From Mycobacterium basiliense (GTDB lineage Bacteria; Actinomycetota; Actinomycetes; Mycobacteriales; Mycobacteriaceae): 64,000 nt of DNA. Under the pieces are notes generated by a model. The model worked only from the letters and a program-made list of their open reading frames with translations. It did not search any database and had not been told where the DNA came from. Positions 8,924 to 17,079 of the stretch are shown in pieces (positions within the stretch are counted from its first letter, which is position 1; every line of letters starts with the position of its first letter). The translations under genes were made by a program, and so were the position numbers. The DNA lies in NCBI RefSeq assembly GCF_900292015.1, contig NZ_LR130759.1, forward strand, positions 4,340,001 to 4,404,000, in the 5' to 3' direction.

Positions 8924-10036
8924 TCACTCTCCGAAACGGCCCACGAGGTGGGAGGTTACGCCGTCGGGGTCCAACGTCCGGGCCACCAGATAACCCGCGC
9001 CCATCCAGGCCCGTCGAGTCCACTTCCCCAGCGAGATTCTGGTTCCCGGTGCACCAGCGGCGGCAGGCAACATCTTCACCCGTTCGAGCGCCTCCTTCAC
9101 ACCGCGGGGGCTCAGCGGGTGGGCGTCGGAGAAGGCGTGCAGCAGCGTGGCCGCAACATCGCGGTTCACCACCGGCACGCAATATTGGGGCCGACGTCCG
9201 TATTCGGACTCATACCGGTCCAGGAAGGCCTGACCCACATCGTTTCCCTCGTCATACTGGTCGATCCCGGTCCACCCCATAAAGGCTTGCCACATAGCCG
9301 GATTGATCCAGGCGTTTTGAAACGCGGTGCTGGTGAACCGGGGCGGATCCCAGCCGAGTTCGGTCAGAGCCGGGTTGACAAAGACAATCCCGAAGCCAAA
9401 ACCACAATGCACCAGGGCAGATGGCTTTGCCTCAGATAGGCTGCGGACGGCCTGGCCGGTGTCCTGTGCCGTCTGGGCGATCTGCGCTTCGGCGACAATG
9501 CGAATGCCGCTGCTTTGGGCGGCTTTTCGGAAATTCCCGAGATAGCTCTGACCGACCAGGGATTGTTCGACCAGTACGCCGACATCGTTGTGGCCACCCT
9601 TGGCCAGCAAGTCCGCCCAAAAGATGGGCTCGTCGGTCATCGATCCTTGCGGAAACGCAAATGTCCACTCGCCCAGCCAGTCGTCGCTGCCGCATACGTT
9701 GACCGCCGGGACCCGGAATCGCTCCTCGATCGCCTCCTTGGTCGGCACGGCGTTCTCGGTGATGTGCGGCCCGAAGACCACCAGGCAGCCTTCGTCGACG
9801 AGTTCGCCGTAAGCATCGATGACGGCTTTGACGGCGCCCTTCGGGAGCCCTTCGACCTCCCGGTACACGATTTCCACCGGGCGATCGATCACCCGCTGAC
9901 GCATGCCGTCGGCAAACACCACGTCGAACGGTCGAGTCAGGTCATCGCGCATCTCCCGCGGATAGCCTTCCGGCAGCAGGAAGTCGAACAGGTAGCCGAT
10001 TTTGATCGGCTGCGCCGTGCCCAGGTAGGACAACAC
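8924..10036 (-). CDS. Type 1 periplasmic-binding-fold protein (Leu/Ile/Val-type substrate-binding protein) lacking a signal peptide
   Basis: This 370-aa protein has the bilobal ligand-binding fold of branched-chain amino acid/amide ABC receptors (IKIGYLFDFLLP at the N-terminus, then GLPKGAVKAVIDAYGELVDEG). The start is GTG at 10034-10036 behind GGGAGG. The predicted protein begins MLSYLGTAQPIKIG with no signal peptide and no lipobox, and no ABC permease or ATPase gene is near. It is probably cytosolic and may act as a ligand carrier or sensor. It is the first gene of the operon and has a promoter carrying the shared 15-bp motif just upstream. Confidence 0.8.
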   Translation of the reverse strand: MLSYLGTAQPIKIGYLFDFLLPEGYPREMRDDLTRPFDVVFADGMRQRVIDRPVEIVYREVEGLPKGAVKAVIDAYGELVDEGCLVVFGPHITENAVPTKEAIEERFRVPAVNVCGSDDWLGEWTFAFPQGSMTDEPIFWADLLAKGGHNDVGVLVEQSLVGQSYLGNFRKAAQSSGIRIVAEAQIAQTAQDTGQAVRSLSEAKPSALVHCGFGFGIVFVNPALTELGWDPPRFTSTAFQNAWINPAMWQAFMGWTGIDQYDEGNDVGQAFLDRYESEYGRRPQYCVPVVNRDVAATLLHAFSDAHPLSPRGVKEALERVKMLPAAAGAPGTRISLGKWTRRAWMGAGYLVARTLDPDGVTSHLVGRFGE

Positions 10037-10074
10037 TTACCTCCCGCCCGTTCACCGCCTTCGGCAACCGAAAA

Positions 10075-10120
10075 CCTAAAATTTGTTCTGAGACTAGCCC
10101 CGAGATCGTCGTGCCGTCAA
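10075..10120 (-). promoter_or_regulatory. Promoter of the P450 operon with shared 15-bp operator (site A)
   Basis: On the minus strand, TTGACG (10115-10120), an 18-bp spacer and TAGTCT (10091-10096) form a sigma-A type promoter. One base after the -10 comes the 15-mer at 10075-10089, which reads CCTAAAATTTGTTCT on the plus strand. The site would cover the transcription start, consistent with repression. The leader to the GTG of the substrate-binding protein is about 48 nt. Confidence 0.65.
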
Positions 10121-10125
10121 TCCGG

Positions 10126-10935
10126 CTACGGACCGGGCAGGTAGATGTCGATCATCTCCAACAGTCCATTCACGGCATGGTTATCGTCGGTCAAGGGGCC
10201 GGCTATGGCAGCGATAGCCGCCTCGCGCAACGTGAGCCCTTCCGAGGCCATCTGGCCGGTGGCAATAAGCACCCGGGTCGAGGCCACCTCGCGCAATCCG
10301 CCGTCCTGCAGCCGGCGGATCGCCCGGGCCAATCGCACCAGCTGGGCGGCGGCCTCGAGCGCCACTCCGGCCTCATGGGCAACGATGTCTTGCTCGATAT
10401 CAGCTGTGGGAAAACCGAATTCAATCGCGATCATGCGTTGCCGAGTCGAATCCTTGAGGTCTTTGAGGACACTTTGATACCCGGGGTTGTAGGACACCAC
10501 CAGGCAAAACCCAGGTGCGACGTCAAGGGTCACCCCCAGCCGTTCGATGGGCAGCTGGCGCCGGTGATCGGCCAGGGGGTGCAGCACGACGGTGGTGTCC
10601 TGCCGGGCCTCGACCACCTCGTCCAGATAGCAGATCGCACCCTCGCGAGCCGCTCGTGTGAGCGGACCGTCGACCCACTCCGTATCACCGCCGCGCAGCA
10701 GGAACCGTCCGACCAGGTCGGCCGCGGTGAGGTCGTCGTGGCAGGCCACCGTGATCAGCGGACGCTGCACATCGTGGGCCATGGCCTCCAGAAACCGGGT
10801 CTTACCGCAGCCGGTCGGACCCTTGAGCAGTACCGAGAGCCCTTGCCGGAAGGCCGCCTTGAAGACCCGCTCTTCATTGCCCACCGACACATAGAACGGG
10901 CGCACCGCTGCTGGCAGCACGCCGTCCGACGACAT
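10126..10935 (-). CDS. MoxR-type AAA+ ATPase (NorQ/CbbQ-like)
   Basis: AAA+ protein of 269 aa from the ATG at 10933-10935. Walker A GPTGCGKT is at residues 39-46, Walker B CYLDE at 102-106, and a sensor region follows (VVSYNPGYQ). Family knowledge: NorQ/CbbQ ATPases work with a VWA partner (NorD/CbbO) to insert metal or remodel an enzyme. The VWA gene lies directly upstream, 33 bp away. A TTG start at 10969-10971 would overlap the VWA stop. I prefer the ATG because a promoter with the shared operator lies in the gap and predicts transcription starting at about the ATG itself. No nitric oxide reductase or Rubisco gene is present. Confidence 0.87.
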   Translation of the reverse strand: MSSDGVLPAAVRPFYVSVGNEERVFKAAFRQGLSVLLKGPTGCGKTRFLEAMAHDVQRPLITVACHDDLTAADLVGRFLLRGGDTEWVDGPLTRAAREGAICYLDEVVEARQDTTVVLHPLADHRRQLPIERLGVTLDVAPGFCLVVSYNPGYQSVLKDLKDSTRQRMIAIEFGFPTADIEQDIVAHEAGVALEAAAQLVRLARAIRRLQDGGLREVASTRVLIATGQMASEGLTLREAAIAAIAGPLTDDNHAVNGLLEMIDIYLPGP

Positions 10936-10941
10936 AGCGCC

Positions 10942-10971
10942 AGCGTAGTGCGGAACAGATATTTGGCTCAA
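10942..10971 (-). promoter_or_regulatory. Promoter of the MoxR gene with shared operator (site B)
   Basis: On the minus strand, TTGAGC (10966-10971), an 18-bp spacer and TACGCT (10942-10947) form a promoter whose predicted start coincides with the ATG at 10935, so the mRNA may be leaderless. The 15-mer CCAAATATCTGTTCC fills the spacer (10952-10966) and starts on the last base of the -35. It is identical in all 15 bases to site C. Confidence 0.6.
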
Positions 10972-12671
10972 CCGGGGACTACCTCCGGTTTACGGACTTC
11001 GGCCGAACGTAAGGCCACCCGGAACAACGGCCCGACCACCTGCCTCAGTTGTTCCGGTCGCCCAACGGTGGCAAGAGCAGCGCTACCGAACACTCGCTGC
11101 AGCTCCTGGGGATCGGTACTTGCGCCAACCGTCAGGCAGACACATCCGATGCCCCGACCTCGTGCTTCGGCCAGCGCGCGCCGAGCGTCCGCTGCACCGT
11201 AATCGCGTTCGTAGCCATGGTCGTACGCCAAACCGTCCGACAGCACGACCAGCATCCGCCGCGTTGTGCCGCCCTGGCTTTCCAGCATGGCCGCACCATG
11301 CCGGATCGCCGCACCAAGCCTCGAGTACGCACCGGGCACCAGGCCACCGATGCGTCGCAACGCCGGCGCATCGAGCGCCTCACCGAACCGCTTTAGCGGC
11401 ATCAGTTGCACCGCCGCCCGCCCTTGTGAATAAAAGGCGTAGAGCGCCAGCCGGTCCCCGAGGTCACGCAGCGCGACGGCCAGGGCGACAGCGGCGGCGA
11501 GTTGTTGCTCGTGCACCGTCTTGCCCCACGCACCCGTCTGGCCGACCGAACCCGAGCTGTCCACCAGCAGCAGCGCGGCAAGGTCACGGCGCCGGCGGAG
11601 CCGATCGACATAGATCGCCTCGCCGGGAGGCGAACCGGCCGCCACCGCTACGTGCGCTTCAATCGCCGCATCGATGTCGATATCCTCTCCCTGCGGCTGC
11701 CGGCGAAACCAGTCCGGCGCCAGGCCGATGCGGGCCAGCGATCTGCGTAATCCGTACCCACCCAGGCCATCCGGGGACAACGCGTCCTCGACGATTGGCG
11801 ATATCTCCCGCACCGTGCACCAGTTCGACCGATAGCGCCGCCGGTAGACGTCCCACTCCGGGTAGCTGAACACCGGTGTTGCCACGGCGCCCAGGGCAGC
11901 TCGGTCCTCGGGCAACCTGACCGGCGGGCTCGACCACAGCGCGCCGAATCCGCGGCTACCGGCCCGAGTGCGGTGCGTCGGCGCATCGGCACCCGGCTGC
12001 CCGCCCACACCGAGCCGGCCAGCCGGACCCAGCATGCGACGCAGCAACCGGCCCAGCGCTCCCCCACCACCTATTGGACTGGAAACGATGTCGGCACCAG
12101 CGGCCCGGTCTGCGGTGTCGTCGTCCAACTGGGTGCCAGCTTGGTGGCCTCGCTCGACCAGGTCGCCGATGGCCGGCTGGGTATCGCCACGAGTGCGCTT
12201 CGCCAACTGAGCCAACATTTTTCGCGGCCGAATGGCGCCGAAGCTACGGGGTGGGTCGGCAATTGGACGTCGACTCAGCGCGACGGCTAGCGAAGTGGTC
12301 GGCGAATCGCTGCACGCGACGACGCGCACGTCGATCATGGCGCGCAGCCGCGGCGGCAACCACTCGTCGGTCACCGCGAGCGCCCGCTGCCCCTCTACCG
12401 CGAGATAGCGCCGGGCCAGCGAGGTTCGCCACCGCAACGCCCGGAGCACATCGCGCTCTAGGCTCCCGGCGGCCAGCAGGGACGCCTGCACGGCCAGCGA
12501 CTGCAGCTGAAGACCCGCGGGCATGCCGGTGGCGACGAAAATCGTGTCGCCATCCGTCCAGCTCGGCTCGCCCGGTGCGCTCAGCGCAACGTGTAGCCCA
12601 CGGCCGGCGATGGCCGATGCCAGGACGCCCCATCGCGGCAGTCGCTCGGGACTTTGCTGTTCGCTAGTCAA
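10968..12671 (-). CDS. VWA domain protein (NorD/CbbO-like partner of the MoxR ATPase)
   Basis: Protein of 567 aa. A C-terminal von Willebrand A domain carries the MIDAS motif DSSGS at residues 371-375 (LLLVDSSGSVG) and LSDGLAYDHG further on. The N-terminal 370 residues are the helical region seen in NorD/CbbO-type proteins. The start is put at the TTG at 12669-12671 (LTSEQQSPERL), because the promoter and the shared operator (12690-12734) occupy the upstream part of the open frame. With the following MoxR ATPase it probably forms a metal-dependent chaperone that activates an enzyme. The client is unknown and might be encoded in the island. Confidence 0.85.
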   Translation of the reverse strand: MTSEQQSPERLPRWGVLASAIAGRGLHVALSAPGEPSWTDGDTIFVATGMPAGLQLQSLAVQASLLAAGSLERDVLRALRWRTSLARRYLAVEGQRALAVTDEWLPPRLRAMIDVRVVACSDSPTTSLAVALSRRPIADPPRSFGAIRPRKMLAQLAKRTRGDTQPAIGDLVERGHQAGTQLDDDTADRAAGADIVSSPIGGGGALGRLLRRMLGPAGRLGVGGQPGADAPTHRTRAGSRGFGALWSSPPVRLPEDRAALGAVATPVFSYPEWDVYRRRYRSNWCTVREISPIVEDALSPDGLGGYGLRRSLARIGLAPDWFRRQPQGEDIDIDAAIEAHVAVAAGSPPGEAIYVDRLRRRRDLAALLLVDSSGSVGQTGAWGKTVHEQQLAAAVALAVALRDLGDRLALYAFYSQGRAAVQLMPLKRFGEALDAPALRRIGGLVPGAYSRLGAAIRHGAAMLESQGGTTRRMLVVLSDGLAYDHGYERDYGAADARRALAEARGRGIGCVCLTVGASTDPQELQRVFGSAALATVGRPEQLRQVVGPLFRVALRSAEVRKPEVVPG

Positions 12672-12689
12672 CGCGCCCGTCTTGAATGA

Positions 12690-12734
12690 CCAAATATCTG
12701 TTCCAGAGTAAAGTCCGGTTTCGAACACCGTCAA
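12690..12734 (-). promoter_or_regulatory. Promoter of the VWA gene with shared operator (site C)
   Basis: On the minus strand, TTGACG (12729-12734), a 17-bp spacer and TTACTC (12706-12711) are followed one base later by the operator 15-mer (12690-12704, CCAAATATCTGTTCC on the plus strand). The geometry is identical to site A. The predicted leader is about 28 nt. Confidence 0.65.
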
Positions 12735-12951
12735 GTCGGAAACGATGCTGCGTGGTATCGCAAGCGGATGCCGGACAAGGGCGCGGCGCTGGGCGGCACA
12801 CGACCGTTTCTGAGTTATCCGCGACCGGGGCGACCACCGCGGCGGGCTCGATCTTTGAATCCTTGATCAAGTACTCGACGGTGGTGCGCGGGTTGGCCTG
12901 AGCAGGTAGTGCCCCGGCCGCAACCCGACGCCCATCCCGGGACCGGTCGCG

Positions 12952-14106
12952 CTACCCGATTCCGGTGCGCGGCACCACGCTGGGCCTGGACTGCGCCGGG
13001 TTGGGGCTGGCGCCCCCGCGGCCCAACATGCCAGCAGGCATCCCGGCTCCACCACCCGCTCCGCCCATCGGCATCGGCATCATCGCGGGCCGCATCGCCC
13101 CCGCCGTATCGGCGCCGGCAGGTAACCCGGCCCCGCCCAAACCCGACAATGCAGAACTGGCCATACGCGTGGGCATGGACCCCTCCCATGTCGGTGGAAC
13201 CGACACCGCACCAACCATCCGCGCCTGACCCAGACCCGCGGCCACCGCCGATCCAAGGCCCGCACCGCCCAACGGCTTGATCGCCGCAAGGGATGCATCC
13301 GCCGCCTTTGCCGCGCTTGCCGGCAACTCGGTGGTCGCACTGGCCAACCCGGCCGTCGACGTCCGCATCGCATTGCTCATCATGTTCGTCAGCGGCGAAA
13401 TCGCCATGCTCAACGGGTACATCAACGGCGACAGACTCGACAACGGCAGCGACTGAAGCGCCGACATGGCAGTCGGGACCGCGGCCACCAGGCTTTGCGC
13501 GGGGGTGGACAGCGCCGCCGAGGCCGTCGTCGCCGCGCCGACAACCTGAGCGCCAACCTGGGACGCCCACCCCGCGAGATCCAGGGGTGGCCCACTAAAC
13601 GGGGTCAACGCCGCGGCCACTGACGTCGCCCCGCCGTGGTAGCCCACCATGGCAGCCACATCCTGAGCCCACATCTCTAGGTAGTCGAACTCGTTGGCCG
13701 CAATCGCCGGGGTGTTCTGGCCGAGAAAGTTCGTCGCCACCAGCGAGGTCAGCGACATCCGATTGGCCGTCACCGCAGCCGGATGTACCGTCGCCGACAA
13801 TGCTGCTTCGAAGGCCGTCGCCGCCGCGCGCGCCTGATTGGCCGCCGACTCTGCCTGGCCGGCCGCCACCCCGAGCCACGTCATGTACGGCGCCGCCGCG
13901 GCGGCCATCGATACCGACGCCGGACCCGACCAGGGTCCAGCCGCCAACCCGGTAATCACCGATTCAAAAGACGACGCTGACGCGTACAGATCCGTGGCCA
14001 GCCCATCCCAGGCCGATGCCGCGGTAAACAGTGGCCCCGAGCCGGCACCGGAGAAGATCCGCGCCGAGTTGATCTCCGGCGGTAACCACGCATAACCCAA
14101 TACCAT
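12952..14106 (-). CDS. PPE family protein, SVP subgroup
   Basis: Protein of 384 aa with a full N-terminal PPE domain of about 180 residues ([20 protein letters not shown]; the PPE triad is at residues 9-11, here as PPE). The subgroup motif GxxSVPxxW is near residue 310 ([13 protein letters not shown]). The C-terminal tail is rich in Gly, Met and Pro. The start is ATG at 14104-14106. No PE or esx gene is beside it, so its type VII partner must be elsewhere. It sits between the VWA gene and the TetR gene inside the P450 island. Whether it is co-regulated is unclear: only a degenerate operator-like sequence is found upstream. Confidence 0.93.
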   Translation of the reverse strand: MVLGYAWLPPEINSARIFSGAGSGPLFTAASAWDGLATDLYASASSFESVITGLAAGPWSGPASVSMAAAAAPYMTWLGVAAGQAESAANQARAAATAFEAALSATVHPAAVTANRMSLTSLVATNFLGQNTPAIAANEFDYLEMWAQDVAAMVGYHGGATSVAAALTPFSGPPLDLAGWASQVGAQVVGAATTASAALSTPAQSLVAAVPTAMSALQSLPLSSLSPLMYPLSMAISPLTNMMSNAMRTSTAGLASATTELPASAAKAADASLAAIKPLGGAGLGSAVAAGLGQARMVGAVSVPPTWEGSMPTRMASSALSGLGGAGLPAGADTAGAMRPAMMPMPMGGAGGGAGMPAGMLGRGGASPNPAQSRPSVVPRTGIG

Positions 14107-14482
14107 CGCAACCCCAACCCGCCAGTCGGATCACCGACTCGCCATCACTCGCGCCGCTGCCTCCACACCCAATCTTTGCTACATCAACAGTCGCCAGAAA
14201 CGACTATTTTCAACACGGCCAGATGCTAGGACAGGGCCTCCGCCGGCTTCCGGACTTTCGCATGGGAGCTTGCTGTCAACCTGCTCCACGTTGACTGGCA
14301 ATGCCCCTCAACGGCAAGCGCATCGCGCTCTAGAATCGGCACATCACCGTCTGCAGCTGCGCGTTTGGCCGTAGTTGCCGCTGGTCGGTCTGATAGCCTT
14401 CTAACAAAGATTTGGTTCGCCGAAGGGGACGACTGCGGATGTCAGCTGTGCCACGCCCCAGCGGACTCGTGCACCGCTAGCT
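14107..14482. other. Divergent intergenic region between PPE and double-TetR genes
   Basis: This 376-bp region has no convincing gene. It holds the promoter of the tetR gene with site E at 14394-14415. It also holds a weak relative of the operator at 14168-14182 (CCCAATCTTTGCTAC), which lacks the promoter geometry of the others. It is more AT-rich than its surroundings near 14161-14220. Confidence 0.6.
14394..14415 (+). promoter_or_regulatory. Promoter of the double-TetR gene with shared operator (site E)
   Basis: TAGCCT (14394-14399) is a fair -10 hexamer. One base later comes CTAACAAAGATTTGG (14401-14415), whose reverse complement CCAAATCTTTGTTAG matches the other sites at the invariant positions. 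The -35 is weak. The geometry equals sites A and C and suggests autoregulation. The leader would be about 77 nt. Confidence 0.55.
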
Positions 14483-15790
14483 ATGGCCAAGGCGGATGTA
14501 CTCGGACCAGGCCGGCGGACGGCTGCTCGTGGGAATCACGCCGGCACCGACTCCGGTACCCGCCGGACCGAGATTCTGCAGACCGCCGCGTCGTTGATCG
14601 CGTCGTCGGGACTGCGGACGTCGTTGCAGGAGATTGCCGATGCCGCAGGCATTCTGCCGGGCAGCCTGTATCACCATTTCGAATCCAAAGAGGCGATCCT
14701 GATCGAGTTGATCCGCCGGTACCAACAGGATCTGGAGCGCATCGGCCACGGCTGGCAGGAAAAGCTGGACCAACCCGATTCGCGACCCGTGTCGGAGAAG
14801 ATCAATGAGCTAGGAACGGCGATCGCCCACTGCGCCGTACAGCACCGAGCCGCTCTTCAGATGTCGTTCTACGAGGGCCCCAGCGCCGATCCCGAGCTGA
14901 TGCAACTGACCCGGCAGCGGCCCTTAGCGATTCAAGAAGCAATGCTGCAGACCCTGCGTGCCGCCCGGTGGAGCGGCTATATCAAGCCCCAGATAGACCT
15001 GCCAACGTTGGCAGACCGCATCTGCCAGACGATGCTGCAGGTCGGGCTTGATGTCATGCGGCGCAACGCTTCCACCGAGCAGGTTTCTGGGTTGATGTGC
15101 CGGATCATTCTGGAAGGTTTGGCAACTCGAGAGCCACTCGATGGACAACTGGATCCCTCCCCGGCCTTGGCGGCAGCCAACAAGGTGATCGAGACCTGGA
15201 CCGAAGACCAGCAGGCCGAGCCCGGCGACAAGGCGGCCCATGTTCTCGCGATAGCGCGAATGGAGTTTGGGCGCAGGGGATATGAAGCCACCACGATCAG
15301 AGACATTGCATCTGCCGCGGGCCTGGGCACCGGCACCGTCTATCGGGTGATCGGCTCCAAAGATGAACTGCTGGCTTCGATCATGCGTTCCTTCGGACAG
15401 AAGGTCGAGGCCGGGTGGGTCAGCGTGCTGCGCTCGACAGGGACGCCGATCGAAAAGCTGGACGCGCTGAGCTGGGTGAATATCAATGCGCTGGACCAGT
15501 TTTCGGACGAGTTTCGGATCCAGCTCGCTTGGATGAGGCAGTCACCACCAGACACTCCTAACCCGGGTTGGCTCTATTCGGCCCGGTTGCGGCAGATGAA
15601 ATCACTTCTGTCCGAAGGTCTTCAGTCCGATGACATACGGATTGAACCACCATCCATCACCATGCTGGCGCGATGCATCATCGGGTTGCAGTGGATACCG
15701 GAGAACATCCTGCACGCGATCGGTACCCGCCCGGCTCTCCTGCACGCCCGTGACACGGTGTTACGCGGGGCCGCCGTGCGCAGCGACTAA
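14483..15790 (+). CDS. Tandem double-TetR transcriptional regulator (Mce3R-like)
   Basis: This 435-aa protein has two complete TetR units in one chain. The first helix-turn-helix is at about residues 29-75 (TSLQEIADAAGILPGSLYHHF). The second is at about 254-305 (TTIRDIASAAGLGTGTVYRVI). Most TetR proteins are about 200 aa. The known mycobacterial example of this architecture is Mce3R, which represses lipid-related genes and binds an asymmetric site. The start is the ATG at 14483, which has no strong ribosome site. The gene sits centrally in the island, and a matching non-palindromic motif stands before five transcription units, including its own. I infer that it is their repressor. Confidence 0.9.
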   Translation: MAKADVLGPGRRTAARGNHAGTDSGTRRTEILQTAASLIASSGLRTSLQEIADAAGILPGSLYHHFESKEAILIELIRRYQQDLERIGHGWQEKLDQPDSRPVSEKINELGTAIAHCAVQHRAALQMSFYEGPSADPELMQLTRQRPLAIQEAMLQTLRAARWSGYIKPQIDLPTLADRICQTMLQVGLDVMRRNASTEQVSGLMCRIILEGLATREPLDGQLDPSPALAAANKVIETWTEDQQAEPGDKAAHVLAIARMEFGRRGYEATTIRDIASAAGLGTGTVYRVIGSKDELLASIMRSFGQKVEAGWVSVLRSTGTPIEKLDALSWVNINALDQFSDEFRIQLAWMRQSPPDTPNPGWLYSARLRQMKSLLSEGLQSDDIRIEPPSITMLARCIIGLQWIPENILHAIGTRPALLHARDTVLRGAAVRSD

Positions 15791-15812
15791 CGCCACCTCC
15801 GCCCGACCGCTA

Positions 15813-15841
15813 TTGAACCAAAAATATGTTCCCCCTAGAGT
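15813..15841 (+). promoter_or_regulatory. Promoter of the second SDR gene with shared operator (site D)
   Basis: TTGAAC (15813-15818), a 17-bp spacer and TAGAGT (15836-15841) form a good promoter. The operator CCAAAAATATGTTCC (15818-15832) begins on the last base of the -35 and fills the spacer, exactly as at site B. The SDR ATG follows after about 30 nt of leader containing GGGAAGGGA. Confidence 0.65.
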
Positions 15842-15877
15842 GAGGCGGGTAGGCATGGCCCGCGGGAAGGGACGTCA

Positions 15878-16720
15878 ATGACAGTTTTGGATCGGCTGCG
15901 CTACGACGGCAAGCGGGCCCTAGTTGTCGGTGGCGCGACCGGGATGGGCGCAGCGGCCGCCAAGTCGGCAGCAGAACTCGGCGCCGAAGTGATCGTGCTG
16001 GATTACGCGCCGGTGAACTACGACGTGGGCCGGGCGGTGCAGGTCGACTTGCGCGACCCCGCGTCGATCGACTCCGCTGTTGAACAGCTGGGCGGCCCGG
16101 TCCACGCGGTCTTCTCCGCCGCCGGCGTCGCCGACGGGCCCGATCTGATGAAGATCAACTTCATCGGACACCGGCACCTCATCGAGCGCCTACTGGCCAA
16201 CGACCAGCTGCCGTCCGGATCCGCTATCTGCTTCATTTCGTCGGTGGCCGGCATGGGGTGGGAGAACGACCTGCCGCGGCTGATGGAGTTTTTGGCCACG
16301 CCCGACTACGCGGCGGCTCAAGACTGGGTCTTTGCGCATGAAGCCGAGGGCATCATCCACTACGGCTTCAGCAAGAAGGCGATCAACGCCTACGTGGCAA
16401 CACAGGCCTTTTCCCTTCTGAAGAAGGGCATCCGCATCAACGCCATCTGTCCCGGCCCGACCGATACCCCGCTGGCCCAGGCCAATGCGGACCTGTGGCT
16501 CACCTTTGCCCAGGACTACCGGGACGAGATCGGTTCCAAAGTGCACACCCCAGAACAAATGGGCGACGTCATGGCGTTCCTCAACAGCGCGGCCGCTTTC
16601 GGTATCAGCGGTATCACGCTGCTGGTGGACTATGGGCACACAATGTCGTCGCTCACCGGTGCATATCCGCCGGGCAAACCCCTCATCGATCTGATCATGG
16701 GCCGCGTCTCGATGCCCTAG
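15878..16720 (+). CDS. SDR family oxidoreductase (3-alpha-hydroxysteroid dehydrogenase-like)
   Basis: SDR of 280 aa. The cofactor motif VVGGATGMGAA is at residues 16-26, the catalytic Ser is in FISSVAG at 119-125, and the YxxxK pair is Tyr162/Lys166 (HYGFSKKA). A helical insert lies between the Ser and Tyr motifs. The sequence style resembles the 3-alpha-hydroxysteroid dehydrogenase/coniferyl alcohol dehydrogenase branch. Substrate assignment is tentative. The ATG at 15878 has GGGAAGGGA upstream. It is transcribed from its own promoter with the shared operator, so it probably works with the P450 operon on one pathway. Confidence 0.88.
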   Translation: MTVLDRLRYDGKRALVVGGATGMGAAAAKSAAELGAEVIVLDYAPVNYDVGRAVQVDLRDPASIDSAVEQLGGPVHAVFSAAGVADGPDLMKINFIGHRHLIERLLANDQLPSGSAICFISSVAGMGWENDLPRLMEFLATPDYAAAQDWVFAHEAEGIIHYGFSKKAINAYVATQAFSLLKKGIRINAICPGPTDTPLAQANADLWLTFAQDYRDEIGSKVHTPEQMGDVMAFLNSAAAFGISGITLLVDYGHTMSSLTGAYPPGKPLIDLIMGRVSMP

Positions 16721-16731
16721 CGTCGCAAACC

Positions 16732-16993
16732 ATGGCGCGCATCGTCGTCGTAGGCGGCCACGGAGAGATCGCTCTGCAGCTGACCCGCATCCTCGCCTGG
16801 CGGCGACCAAGTCGGTTCGATCTTCGGCAATCCCAACCACTCCGATGACGTCGCCGCCGCCGGGGCCGCAATAGCGCACGTGCGGCTGCGCGGGCGGGAC
16901 GTGGCACTGGTCCTCGCCGCGGCGCTGGCCGCCGACTCGACCGTCGACTTCAACAACGGCGAGGTTCCCATCGCGGTCGCACTTGCTGATTGA
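16732..16993 (+). pseudogene. Remnant of a NAD(P)H-binding Rossmann protein gene
   Basis: The 5' piece encodes MARIVVVGGHGEIALQLTRILA, a typical start of NAD(P)H-binding SDR-like proteins (split at the frame change). After a frameshift near 16800 the next frame reads GDQVGSIFGNPNHSDDVAAAGA. It then jumps directly to a C-terminal type sequence (RGRDVALVLAAALA ... DFNNGEVPIAVALAD) ending in TGA at 16991-16993. Intact relatives are about 210-220 aa, but only about 87 codons remain. Both ends survive while the centre is deleted, so this is decay in progress rather than a small gene. Confidence 0.7.
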
Positions 16994-17079
16994 CATGCCG
17001 CTACGTGCCGACCGAGCGGCAGAGTAACCTGGGCCACGCAGCTGGTCTGCTGGCATCGCGCTATGCGGCGTCGGCATCG

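Noticed and set aside
12686..12901. Small plus-strand frame ending GSIFESLIKYSTVVRGLA
   Set aside because: No family was recognised and it runs over the VWA promoter. It may be a decayed fragment but cannot be supported.
14168..14182. CCCAATCTTTGCTAC upstream of the PPE gene as a sixth operator
   Set aside because: It differs at invariant positions and lacks a -10 hexamer at the one-base distance seen in the matching orientation.
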